This document shows positions 1 through 6,748 of a DNA stretch of 10,034 bases, one piece after another; position 1 is the first letter of the stretch, and each line of letters starts with the position of its first letter. The notes below the pieces were generated by a model that saw nothing but the letters and a program-made list of their open reading frames with translations, was not told the origin of the DNA and did not search any database. A program made the position numbers and the translations under genes. The DNA is from an uncultured Acidimicrobium sp. (GTDB taxonomy: Bacteria > Actinomycetota > Acidimicrobiia > Acidimicrobiales > Ilumatobacteraceae), in NCBI GenBank assembly GCA_903853285.1, contig CAINTF010000286.1, positions 1 through 10,034 of the forward strand, in the 5' to 3' direction.

Positions 1-1170
1 ACTTGCCAACTTGGCCGGATCGACCTGCCACATTGCATTCAAGTCAACAACACACAGATTGGCGGTGTCGCCTGCTTCAATATTGCAACCGTGGCTATCC
101 GTGATCTGTGCAATTCGTGCTGGGTTTCGTGACATCACTGCTGCGATTTGCACTGGATCGAGATCTACTGCAGACAACACCACACCGAGGGCTGTTTCTA
201 AACCGATCATGCCAGGTGATGCCTGATCGAGCGAGAGTTCTTTGTCTCTTCTGGCATGGGGCGCGTGATCAGTGGCAACCGCATCAATCGTTCCATCCAA
301 CAGTCCAACCTTGAGAGCTTGAATGTCGGAGATGCTCCGAAGTGGTGGATTGACTTTGTAAATGGGATCAAATGTCGTGAGCAGCTCCTGTGTCAACGAC
401 AGATGATGCGGAGTCACTTCGGCAGTTACGTTGAGACCTTCACTTTTGGCTGCACGCACCAGTTCAACTGATCGCGCAGTAGACAAATGTAGGAAATGCA
501 CCGATGCGCCAGTCATCCGAGACATCTCGATATCTCGCTGAACCATCATCTCCTCCGCAATGGCAGGCCATCCCGGCACGCCCATGTCCGACGAACAACC
601 ACACTCGTTCATCACTGCACCCTGAGTGAGCGCAGACACCTCACAATGTTGAGCCATGGTTACACCAAGAGTTTTCGCGTATTGCATAGCTCGACCCATG
701 AGCACAGGATCCTGCACACCCGAACCATCGTCAGTGAAAATGCGCACACCCGCCGCACTGAGTTCGGCCAGTGGCGAAAGTGCTTCACCTTGACGCCCCA
801 TCGTGATGCAGCCACTAGGAAACACATCGAGCAAACCTGCTTTACGTGCTTGTTCACGCACAAACTCGATCACAGTCACCGAATCGTGGGCAGGGTTTGT
901 GTTGGGCATTGCAATAAGTGCGGTGTAACCACCCTTTGCTCCCGCGCGACTTGCGGTTTCGATAGTTTCGGTGTCTTCGCGACCTGGTTCGCGCAAGTGG
1001 GCATGCAAATCGACGAAGCCAGGAAAGATGTGACAACCCGTTGCGTCAAGAACCACATCGCCTTTGAGATTGTTGCCAACTTTCACGATGACGTCGTTGT
1101 CAACCAGCACATCGATTTTCTCGACACCGTTTACACCAACAACACTTCCACCCTTAATCACAATCGTCAT
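1..1170 (-). CDS. pyrC: Dihydroorotase PyrC (3' end beyond window)
   Basis: This enzyme cyclises N-carbamoyl-L-aspartate to dihydroorotate, the third step of de novo pyrimidine synthesis, in the cytoplasm. The minus-strand frame is open for 390 codons from ATG at 1170 to the window edge, so about 35-40 C-terminal residues of a usual ~425-residue protein are missing. Visible metal-site motifs are DLHAHLRE (H56, H58), FTDDGSG (D148), AQHCE (H175), FLHLS (H228) and ATDHAPH (D301). An Asp rather than a carboxylated Lys in the bridging position is the pattern of the Bacillus-type (class I) dihydroorotases, and the spacing of all six ligands fits that family. The start is supported by AGAGGAG at 1176-1182, five bases upstream, and by an ATGA overlap with the pyrB stop. 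It is the last gene seen in the pyrR-pyrB-pyrC run and probably shares its PyrR control. Confidence 0.97.
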   Translation of the reverse strand, partial: MTIVIKGGSVVGVNGVEKIDVLVDNDVIVKVGNNLKGDVVLDATGCHIFPGFVDLHAHLREPGREDTETIETASRAGAKGGYTALIAMPNTNPAHDSVTVIEFVREQARKAGLLDVFPSGCITMGRQGEALSPLAELSAAGVRIFTDDGSGVQDPVLMGRAMQYAKTLGVTMAQHCEVSALTQGAVMNECGCSSDMGVPGWPAIAEEMMVQRDIEMSRMTGASVHFLHLSTARSVELVRAAKSEGLNVTAEVTPHHLSLTQELLTTFDPIYKVNPPLRSISDIQALKVGLLDGTIDAVATDHAPHARRDKELSLDQASPGMIGLETALGVVLSAVDLDPVQIAAVMSRNPARIAQITDSHGCNIEAGDTANLCVVDLNAMWQVDPAKLAS

Positions 1171-2090
1171 GACAACTCCTCTGCTGAAAGCAAGTCGAAC
1201 AACACAGCCATACGCACCGAAACTCCATTAGTTACTTGCCTATGAATAAGCGAATTCGGTATGTCACTTGGGTCAATCAACATCTCGACACCTCGGTTCA
1301 TCGGCCCCGGGTGCATCACTACTGCACTGGATTGCAGATCCGAAACGCGCTTCTCATCGAGACCGTACCTCGCACTGTATTCATGCAGGCTCGGCACCAA
1401 ACCTTGCGCCATTCGTTCGCTTTGCAGACGCAACATGTACAACACATCGGTGCTCGCGAGTACTGAGTCCAGATCATTGCTGACCGTCACTGGCCAGTGT
1501 CCGATATTTAATGGCAGCAATGTTGGAGGTGCGACCAATGTGATGTTCGCGCCAAGCATCGAAAAGGCCTGAATATTGCTTCGTGCAACTCTGCTGTGCT
1601 TGATGTCGCCAACGATTGTCAGATTGAGCCCACTGAGATCTTCTTTGCCGAGAGCCTCACGTACCGTGTAACAATCCACAAGCGCTTGAGTTGGGTGCTG
1701 GTGTGCTCCATCACCGGCATTAACAATCGAGGCATTTGTCCACTGCGAAATTTGCCAAGGCACACCAACCGATTTGTGGCGCACGACAAATGCATCAACA
1801 CCCATGTCGGTGATGGTCTCGATTGTGTCGCGCAAACTTTCACCCTTGTTGACGCTCGATGTGGAAACACTGAAATTCATAGTCTCTGCCGACAGACGTT
1901 TGGCTGCAGTTTCAAAACTCAATCGTGTTCGAGTTGAGTCCTCAAAGAACAAACTCACTACTGTCTTACCTCGCAGTGCAGGCACTTTTGGCACTGCACG
2001 AGTATTGATCTCTGCCATGCTCTCCGTGAGCTTGAGAATTCGCGACAATCCCTCTACACCTAACTCGGAAATCGAACGAAGATGTTTCAC
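1167..2090 (-). CDS. pyrB: Aspartate carbamoyltransferase catalytic subunit PyrB
   Basis: It joins carbamoyl phosphate and L-aspartate to give N-carbamoylaspartate, the committed pyrimidine step. The protein is 307 residues, the normal length for a catalytic chain. The N-terminal carbamoyl-phosphate domain has the STRTR motif (52-56), the flexible-loop SVNKGES (around 79-85, the Lys being donated to the neighbouring subunit in the known trimers) and HPTQ (132-135). The aspartate domain has [12 protein letters not shown] (160-171) and HPGPMNRG (260-267). No pyrI regulatory-chain gene is present, so a plain catalytic trimer is likely, as in Bacillus; this is inference. The start is GTG at 2090, overlapping the pyrR stop as GTGA, with AGGG eight bases upstream, so its translation is probably coupled to pyrR. 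The stop overlaps the pyrC ATG by four bases. Confidence 0.98.
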   Translation of the reverse strand: MKHLRSISELGVEGLSRILKLTESMAEINTRAVPKVPALRGKTVVSLFFEDSTRTRLSFETAAKRLSAETMNFSVSTSSVNKGESLRDTIETITDMGVDAFVVRHKSVGVPWQISQWTNASIVNAGDGAHQHPTQALVDCYTVREALGKEDLSGLNLTIVGDIKHSRVARSNIQAFSMLGANITLVAPPTLLPLNIGHWPVTVSNDLDSVLASTDVLYMLRLQSERMAQGLVPSLHEYSARYGLDEKRVSDLQSSAVVMHPGPMNRGVEMLIDPSDIPNSLIHRQVTNGVSVRMAVLFDLLSAEELS

Positions 2091-2632
2091 GATGCATTCC
2101 CTGCCACGCTCGTCACAAGTACGCCATCTGCTGAAACGTCCACTTCATCCGTTGTCTGTGTAGGCATGTTTTTGCCTACATAATCAGGACGTATGGGTAG
2201 TTCTCGATGTCCGCGATCTACCAACACTGCAAGTTGTACTGCACGTGGTCGGCCAAAGTTGTTGAGACCCTCAAGGGCTGCACGCACCGTTCTTCCCGTG
2301 TAGAGCACATCGTCAATCAACACGACAGTTGCGCCTGTGATGTCGCAAGGAATATGACTAGCGGATCCTGCAACGACTGGTCGCAGACCAATGTCATCGC
2401 GATACATCGTTGGGTCAAGAGAACCTACTGGAACTGCGAAGTTCGGCTCTATAGCCGCGATCCGTTCTCCTAGAGCGTCTGCAATCCATGTTCCACCGCG
2501 TTGCAGACCGACGAGAACTACGTTTTGCACGCCATGATTGCGTTCAACTATTTCGTGGGCAATACGACTGATAGCTCGAGTGACATCGGGGCCAGACATG
2601 ACGGCGACTGCCGATTGTGGTGCACTACTCAC
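2087..2632 (-). CDS. pyrR: Pyrimidine operon RNA-binding regulator / uracil phosphoribosyltransferase PyrR
   Basis: PyrR senses UMP/UTP against PRPP and binds a specific hairpin in pyr mRNA to lower expression; many members also convert uracil and PRPP to UMP. The 181-residue protein has the type I phosphoribosyltransferase fold signature: the PRPP loop [12 protein letters not shown] (104-115), LQRGG (43-47) and the PyrR-specific C-terminal block [18 protein letters not shown] (134-151) followed by VGKNMPT. I chose GTG at 2632 because GAAGGG lies six bases upstream; the alternative ATG at 2599 has no ribosome binding site. It lies 80 bases after the membrane protein gene and overlaps pyrB by four bases. 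A near-consensus PyrR-binding loop precedes it, so autoregulation is likely. Confidence 0.97.
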   Translation of the reverse strand: MSSAPQSAVAVMSGPDVTRAISRIAHEIVERNHGVQNVVLVGLQRGGTWIADALGERIAAIEPNFAVPVGSLDPTMYRDDIGLRPVVAGSASHIPCDITGATVVLIDDVLYTGRTVRAALEGLNNFGRPRAVQLAVLVDRGHRELPIRPDYVGKNMPTQTTDEVDVSADGVLVTSVAGNAS

Positions 2633-2638
2633 TGTTTT

Positions 2639-2644
2639 CCCTTC
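2639..2644 (-). promoter_or_regulatory. Ribosome binding site of pyrR
   Basis: GAAGGG on the minus strand is followed by AAAACA and then the GTG start at 2632. It decides the start in favour of GTG over the ATG at 2599. It begins only two bases after the PyrR-binding-type hairpin, so a protein bound to the hairpin would sterically hinder ribosome loading; that consequence is inferred. Confidence 0.7.
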
Positions 2645-2646
2645 GT

Positions 2647-2666
2647 TTGAACCTCACAGGGCTCAA
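2647..2666 (-). promoter_or_regulatory. Putative PyrR-binding RNA hairpin in the pyrR leader
   Basis: In transcript sense the arms UUGAGCC and GGUUCAA form a seven-base-pair stem (one G-U pair) closed by the six-base loop CUGUGA. The core AGCCCUGUGAGGUU matches the Bacillus PyrR-binding consensus ARUCCNGNGAGGYU, as I recall it, at 13 of 14 positions, and the loop fits CNGNGA. An AA/AC internal mismatch with two further weak pairs below recalls the purine-rich bulge of the known element. No U-tract terminator follows. The ribosome binding site begins two bases downstream, so the layout fits translational repression as described for mycobacterial PyrR rather than Bacillus-type attenuation. The hairpin is seen directly; PyrR binding is inferred. 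Confidence 0.82.
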
Positions 2667-2671
2667 TTAAC

Positions 2672-2695
2672 GACCTGCATTCTGATGAATGCGTC
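2672..2695 (-). other. Second leader hairpin upstream of the PyrR loop
   Basis: Transcript-sense GCAUUC and GAAUGC form a perfect six-base-pair stem with an AUCA loop. Three further pairs (GAC with GUC) can form across a two-base AG bulge. It lies between the membrane protein stop (2713) and the PyrR-type hairpin. There is no U-run after it, so a strong intrinsic terminator is not supported. It could stabilise or insulate the leader, be a weak processing or pausing site, or be chance. Confidence 0.4.
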
Positions 2696-2712
2696 ACTGA
2701 CTGTAGCACCAA

Positions 2713-4143
2713 TCAGCGGTGGCGATACAGAATCCACCAAGGATTGGACGCCACAACCACATAAGCGTGTACCTCAGATCGCCACACCTGTTCCGCTTCT
2801 CTCGAGAGAGCAATTGGCAGCATGACGTACTCAATTTCATCGGCAAAGCTCAGTCTGTCGCCAGCGGCGAATACATCTGGACCGTACAACGCACGTCGAA
2901 ACGGATTGGGAAAAGCATAAATACGATCTCGTCGAGCCAGCTGGGCAGACAATGGATGAAATACCGAGATGACTGCATCTGCAGGAATTTGAGCGAATAA
3001 TTCATGTGCCGCTGTAACTGCTGGGCTGGATGGTGGGAACTTCTGTATTTGATTACGCGCAAACGGTAGTGGCGCCAACACAAGGGCGGAGACAATCGAG
3101 GCCACCCCAACAACCAATGTCGCCCTACGACGTGCATATTTGCCGAGCCGACCGACTGCATAAACATTGCCGAACACAAGAATTGGCGCAACTACTAACG
3201 AGTAGTGATAATGAATTTGGTATTGATAATAAAAGGTGCTGACAATATTGGAAAACACCACCACAAAGCCCACCAATGCGACACTTGGAGCGATCACAAA
3301 CATGCCGGCCGATGGGATCAATATCTGCAACAAATATGTCGCGCGCCCATTGCTTGCGAGGTAACGAAGCAGAGCGCTCGGCGAAGTGAACGCAGTCTTG
3401 ACAAGACCGCCGAATCCTCCAAATGGAATGCGCCACGAATTCCTAAAAGCCGTTCCGGTTAAGCCACGAATCACGACGAGAAAACAAAGTAATGCTGTCC
3501 CAATTGATGCAATCACAGTTGCTACGCCAATGCGCACATCGCGACGTAATGCAACCCACACTCCAATCGGCGCCACCACCAACACCACATCTTCTTTCAC
3601 CAGCAACGCCAATAGAACAGCGCCTACATACCATCTCCATTTTCGACCCAAGGCAGCCCATAGCGCCGCTGCAACAAAAAGGCCCAAGAAAGAATCTGGA
3701 TGAAAATTCTCCACGTTTGTCCAACTCACAGCCGGATACAACAGATAGGTACAAGCGAATACGCAACCGAGCGCATCGCTCTCCAAATGTTTTCGAGCAA
3801 ATGCATACACAGGTATTGCTCCGCTAGCAATAACCACCGACTGAACGACAAACAACAGACTTGTTGAGGAAAACACCCACATGAGCGGCACGAGCAACAG
3901 CAGGATAAATGAAGTGTGGTCACCGAAGAGATTGCGACCCATCAAGGTTACAAATGGGGTTTTGCCGCGTGACAATAACCAAATCCCTTGGTCATACAAA
4001 CCAAAGTCATACGCCGACGTGCCCATACCGCGATGTATTTGTACGGTGGTGTAACTGAAATAGATGGCGTATGCAGTAACTGCCAAACCAACCACAAGAG
4101 TCCACGACGAAATGCGTCGGACTCGTGCGGACAAACGGTTCAT
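2713..4143 (-). CDS. DUF2079-family multi-pass membrane protein
   Basis: This is a 476-residue integral membrane protein that I assign to the DUF2079 (COG3463) family, whose function is unknown and whose fold may relate to GT-C glycosyltransferases. After a short basic N-terminus, hydrophobic segments lie at about 13-33, 76-115, 127-140, 151-166, 173-227 (two or more), 271-300, 315-330 and 342-362. Family-like polar motifs are YDFGLYDQGIW (45-55), GDHTS (74-78), NFHPDS (146-151), VKED (182-185) and IHYHYS (310-315). The C-terminal ~110 residues look soluble and exported, with the pattern ELFAQIPADAVIS and RDRIYAFPNP. ATG at 4143 lies two bases after the nusB stop without a usable Shine-Dalgarno; the preceding bases resemble anti-Shine-Dalgarno instead. 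It is therefore probably translated by re-initiation after nusB. Its placement between nusB and pyrR gives no clear role. A glycosyl- or lipid-linked transfer role would be speculation. Confidence 0.85.
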   Translation of the reverse strand: MNRLSARVRRISSWTLVVGLAVTAYAIYFSYTTVQIHRGMGTSAYDFGLYDQGIWLLSRGKTPFVTLMGRNLFGDHTSFILLLLVPLMWVFSSTSLLFVVQSVVIASGAIPVYAFARKHLESDALGCVFACTYLLYPAVSWTNVENFHPDSFLGLFVAAALWAALGRKWRWYVGAVLLALLVKEDVVLVVAPIGVWVALRRDVRIGVATVIASIGTALLCFLVVIRGLTGTAFRNSWRIPFGGFGGLVKTAFTSPSALLRYLASNGRATYLLQILIPSAGMFVIAPSVALVGFVVVFSNIVSTFYYQYQIHYHYSLVVAPILVFGNVYAVGRLGKYARRRATLVVGVASIVSALVLAPLPFARNQIQKFPPSSPAVTAAHELFAQIPADAVISVFHPLSAQLARRDRIYAFPNPFRRALYGPDVFAAGDRLSFADEIEYVMLPIALSREAEQVWRSEVHAYVVVASNPWWILYRHR

Positions 4144-4145
4144 TA

Positions 4146-4574
4146 CTAGGAGGTGACGCGGACCACTTTAGAAATAGCTGATAAGACGCCATTGACGAAG
4201 CGACCAGAGTCGTCTGTCGAAAAGGTTTTGGCGAGTTCAACTGCTTCGTTGATCACTACAGCAACAGGCACATCACGGCTATACGAAAGCTCGTACACAG
4301 CCATTCTCAAAACATTTCGATCAATCACTGGCATGCGGGCAAGGGTCCATCCATTTGCGCACTCCACAATATGACTGTCCAACTCATCAATATGAGTCGA
4401 CACGCCCGTCACGATCTCTGTAGTCAGATCATCGATGCTCAGCAATTGCATTGCAAGCACTTCTGTACCAGTCAACCCCTTGGTGTCTGCTTCATACAAA
4501 ATATGCATTGCACGCTCGCGGGCATCCGAGCGAGCAGCTTTGCCGCCCGTGCGAGGTTTTTTGTCGGACGTCAC
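4146..4574 (-). CDS. nusB: Transcription antitermination factor NusB
   Basis: NusB binds boxA RNA together with NusE (ribosomal protein S10) and supports rRNA antitermination. The 142-residue product has the all-helical NusB pattern: an arginine-rich start ARERAMHILYEAD (18-30), the mid-protein RNVLRMAVYEL (86-96) and the C-terminal signature INEAVELAKTFSTDDSGRFVNG (108-129). The first dozen residues are basic and probably disordered. The start is GTG at 4574, two bases after the efp stop, with no strong ribosome binding site, so coupling to efp is likely. The efp-nusB neighbourhood is widespread in Gram-positive bacteria. Its stop lies two bases before the membrane protein ATG. Confidence 0.97.
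   Translation of the reverse strand: MTSDKKPRTGGKAARSDARERAMHILYEADTKGLTGTEVLAMQLLSIDDLTTEIVTGVSTHIDELDSHIVECANGWTLARMPVIDRNVLRMAVYELSYSRDVPVAVVINEAVELAKTFSTDDSGRFVNGVLSAISKVVRVTS
4148..4156 (-). other. Anti-Shine-Dalgarno-like sequence before the DUF2079 gene
   Basis: The transcript reads UCACCUCCU at the end of nusB, identical over nine bases to the conserved 3' tail of bacterial 16S rRNA. It lies just before the ATG at 4143, where a Shine-Dalgarno would be expected. It encodes the end of NusB (Val-Thr-Ser and the first base of the stop), so it may be a codon coincidence. On the plus strand it reads as a perfect AGGAGGTGA, but no plausible plus-strand gene follows. Confidence 0.5.
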
Positions 4575-4576
4575 GG

Positions 4577-5140
4577 TCAGACGCGAGTCACATACTCGGC
4601 TGTACGAGTATCCACTTTGACTCGATCGCCAATATTGACGAACAACGGAACCTGAATTACTTTGCCTGTCTGCAACGTTGCAGGCTTGCGAGCACCTGAC
4701 ACGCGATCCCCTTGCATGCCTGGCTCCGTAAACGCAATTTCGAGCTCAACCGAAGGTGGGATTTCGACGCTCACGATTTCATCGCCATAACTCGCGATCA
4801 TCGCAATGGCGTTCTCAATCAAGTAATCAGCTGCATCGCCCAGCGCTACCGGCTTGATTGTCAATTGGTCATAAGTTTCGTTGTCCATGAAAACGTAGTC
4901 ATCGCCGTCTTTATACAAAAACTGCATGTCACGCTTGTCAAGAATTGCTTGTTCTACTTTGATACCGGCGTTAAATGTGCGCTCCAACATGTTCCCGGTA
5001 CGCAGATTGCGCAATTTTGTGCGTACGAATGCACCACCCTTGCCAGGCTTTACGTGTTGAAATTCGACAACGGTATACAACGTGTTATCGATATTCAGGG
5101 AAACTCCGTTTTTTAGATCGTTCGTCGAGATGGCAGGCAC
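4577..5140 (-). CDS. efp: Translation elongation factor P
   Basis: EF-P enters the ribosomal E site and stimulates peptide-bond formation at polyproline stretches. The 187-residue product is full length with three beta-barrel domains: the KOW-like N-domain holding the loop HVKPGKGGAF (tip Lys K34), a middle domain around 66-125, and an OB C-domain with ALGDAADYLIEN, EPGMQGDR and KPATLQTGKVIQVPLF. I chose GTG at 5140, which gives MPAISTNDLKNG and matches actinobacterial EF-P N-termini; AAAGAG lies about six bases upstream. The longer frame back to 5269 would add 43 residues unlike EF-P that only shadow the peptidase gene. With this start the gene overlaps pepP by 28 bases. K34 is kept, but the loop reads PGKGG rather than the PGKGP reported for many actinobacteria with unmodified EF-P. 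Confidence 0.97.
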   Translation of the reverse strand: MPAISTNDLKNGVSLNIDNTLYTVVEFQHVKPGKGGAFVRTKLRNLRTGNMLERTFNAGIKVEQAILDKRDMQFLYKDGDDYVFMDNETYDQLTIKPVALGDAADYLIENAIAMIASYGDEIVSVEIPPSVELEIAFTEPGMQGDRVSGARKPATLQTGKVIQVPLFVNIGDRVKVDTRTAEYVTRV

Positions 5141-6285
5141 AAAGACTCTTTCTGGCTCAGGGTGAGGGTTTCGCTGGATGTTGCGGTTACAAGAATCAAA
5201 TCCTCTATCCGCACTCCTCCAACACCTACACGATAGACCCCTGGCTCTACGGTCACCACCTCGCCACACTGCAAAGGCTCAACGAAGTCAGTACGCACCC
5301 ATGGCATTTCATGAATTTGTAGTCCAACACCGTGTCCAGTGCCATGCATAAAGTCCGAACCGTACCCAGCCTGCGCGATAATGCCGCGACAAACTGCATC
5401 GATAGATGCGCCGCTCACACCTGGTCGAACAGCCGACACTCCCTCACGTTGTGCATGGAGCACAAGATCATGGATCGCTGCGAGCTCTGGTGCTACTTGT
5501 CCAATTAAAAAGGTTCGAGTCATATCCGAGTGATAGCCGTCAACAAGGCCACCCACATCAATGACCACCGAATCACCCTCGCGGATAATGGTGCCTGTTG
5601 GGCGATGATGGGGTTTTACAGAATTGACACCAGTTGCAACAATCGTTTCATAACTTGGACCATCGGCTCCGAATCGACGCATTCTGTACTCAAGTTCGTC
5701 ACGAACGTCTCGTTCCGAAATTTCAATATTCAATGCGTCTTCAAGCATCGATTGAACTTCGGCCAAAGCCATATCGGTAGCGCGTGCCGCCAATCGCATG
5801 CGTGCAATCTCGGCATCAGTCTTTATTCTGCGCAGCTGCTGAACGACTCCATTCACTGCAACAAACAAACACGAGCATTGCGCAGCAATCATCTCAAAAT
5901 TGAGCATCGTGACCTCGCTCGAATCAAACCCACAACTCTTCACTCCCGCTAGTTCTCTCGAGAGTTGTTCAATCTGCAGAGACTGTGTTCGAGCTTCAAC
6001 AACCCTCGCTGAAGCACCCGACTGACGAAGCTGATCAATTGCTTGCTGCGTGTACCGGCCATCGACGATCAGAACTGAGTCGTTGTTCTTTACCAACAAC
6101 AGCGCAGTTGATCCAGTGAAACCCGTGAGCCAACGAATGTTGTCCATTGAAACGACCATGAGTGCGCTCGCTGCGGACGACTCTTCGGCGATGTCGAGTG
6201 CTCGTTGCAAGCGACCAGTTACTAATAGCTGGGGCAATGGCGGTAACGACGATGCCGAATGGAGTTGTGGCGAGTTCAAGACCAC
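5113..6285 (-). CDS. pepP: M24B metallopeptidase, Xaa-Pro aminopeptidase/dipeptidase
   Basis: It is predicted to cleave N-terminal Xaa-Pro bonds in the cytoplasm. Residues ~20-150 form a creatinase-type N-domain (SMDNIRWLTGFTGS, VDGRYTQQA), and ~155-375 the pita-bread catalytic domain. All five dinuclear metal ligands are visible: D243 (VIDVGG), D254 (YHSDMTRTF), H318 (GTGHGVG), E347 (TVEPGVY) and E361 (GVRIED). PHHRPT (225-230) supplies a catalytic His. The length of 390 residues is slightly above the short YqhT/PepQ-like group and well below E. coli PepP. Whether it acts on peptides or dipeptides cannot be told, so the symbol is provisional. GTG at 6285 has AGGAG six bases upstream, overlapping the aroQ stop. 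The 3' end runs 28 bases into efp. The aroQ-peptidase-efp order is also found in Bacillus. Confidence 0.92.
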   Translation of the reverse strand: MVLNSPQLHSASSLPPLPQLLVTGRLQRALDIAEESSAASALMVVSMDNIRWLTGFTGSTALLLVKNNDSVLIVDGRYTQQAIDQLRQSGASARVVEARTQSLQIEQLSRELAGVKSCGFDSSEVTMLNFEMIAAQCSCLFVAVNGVVQQLRRIKTDAEIARMRLAARATDMALAEVQSMLEDALNIEISERDVRDELEYRMRRFGADGPSYETIVATGVNSVKPHHRPTGTIIREGDSVVIDVGGLVDGYHSDMTRTFLIGQVAPELAAIHDLVLHAQREGVSAVRPGVSGASIDAVCRGIIAQAGYGSDFMHGTGHGVGLQIHEMPWVRTDFVEPLQCGEVVTVEPGVYRVGVGGVRIEDLILVTATSSETLTLSQKESLCLPSRRTI

Positions 6286-6291
6286 AAAAAT

Positions 6292-6296
6292 CTCCT
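6292..6296 (-). promoter_or_regulatory. Ribosome binding site of pepP overlapping the aroQ stop codon
   Basis: AGGAG is followed by ATTTTT and the GTG start at 6285. Its first two bases are the last two of the aroQ TAG stop, so ribosomes ending on aroQ sit on the pepP initiation site. This fixes the pepP start and suggests coupling. Confidence 0.75.
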
Positions 6297-6744
6297 ACTT
6301 GTTGTCAAGGTAGTGCGCAATTGCTTGCACACCGAGCACATAACTCTGCTGACCAAAGCCAGCGATTGTGCCAATGGCAACAGGTGCCACAACGCTCGTG
6401 TGTCGCCACGACTCACGCGACTGAGGGTTCGAGATATGCACTTCCACCACCGGCCCGTCAAATGCATTAAGTGCGTCCGAAATACTCCACGCGTAATGGG
6501 TAAATGCACCAGGGTTAATCATGATCGCTGCATACTTGCTGCGAGCATCATGAATCTTGTCGACTAATTCAGATGCGCTATTGCTTTGAAATGCATCCAA
6601 TGTGAAACCCGCAGCAACAGCGGCCTGAGTAGCAACTGCAATGTGATCCTGCAGTGTCGCCTTGCCATAAATTTCTGGCTCACGGGTGCCAAGCAGATTG
6701 AGATTAGGACCGTTGAGCAGCAAAATCTTGATCGCACTAGCCAT
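6295..6744 (-). CDS. aroQ: Type II 3-dehydroquinate dehydratase
   Basis: It dehydrates 3-dehydroquinate to 3-dehydroshikimate, step three of the shikimate pathway, as a dodecamer in its characterised relatives. The 149-residue product is of normal length and shows LLLNGPNLNLLGTREPEIYG (8-27) with the active-site lid Arg21 and catalytic Tyr26, QSNSASELVDKIH (53-65), INPGAFTHY (76-84; N77, H83) and EVHISN (101-106; H103). R114 and the tail TIAGFGQQSY (126-135) follow. The stretch NPQSRESWRHTS is a variant of the more usual NIHARExFRHxS, but the catalytic residues stay. ATG at 6744 lies four bases after the aroB stop with only a weak ribosome binding site. Confidence 0.97.
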   Translation of the reverse strand: MASAIKILLLNGPNLNLLGTREPEIYGKATLQDHIAVATQAAVAAGFTLDAFQSNSASELVDKIHDARSKYAAIMINPGAFTHYAWSISDALNAFDGPVVEVHISNPQSRESWRHTSVVAPVAIGTIAGFGQQSYVLGVQAIAHYLDNK

Positions 6745-6748
6745 GTTC

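Noticed and set aside
496..1245. A 249-codon plus-strand open frame
   Set aside because: It lies opposite pyrC and the end of pyrB, both of which have full family motifs. Its translation is rich in His, Thr and Cys with no recognisable domain, typical of an antisense shadow.
2087..2599. A shorter pyrR starting at ATG 2599
   Set aside because: No ribosome binding site precedes it, whereas GTG at 2632 has GAAGGG at good spacing.
2696..2730. A sigma-70-like promoter before pyrR (TACAGT as -10)
   Set aside because: The -10 matches only four of six bases, and no -35 resembling TTGACA lies at 16-18 bases spacing.
4148..4156. A perfect AGGAGGTGA on the plus strand as a ribosome binding site
   Set aside because: No plus-strand frame starts at suitable spacing; the nearest frame starts within the motif itself and is antisense to nusB.
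5141..5269. N-terminal extension of EF-P by 43 residues
   Set aside because: The extra sequence is Arg/Cys-rich, unlike EF-P, and is out of frame over the peptidase gene. The GTG at 5140 gives the normal EF-P N-terminus.
2798..5964. The palindrome CTCTCGAGAG occurs twice (2799-2808 and 5955-5964)
   Set aside because: Both copies lie within coding sequence and encode Leu-Ser-Arg-Glu in the same frame, so codon coincidence explains them; two copies do not support a binding site.
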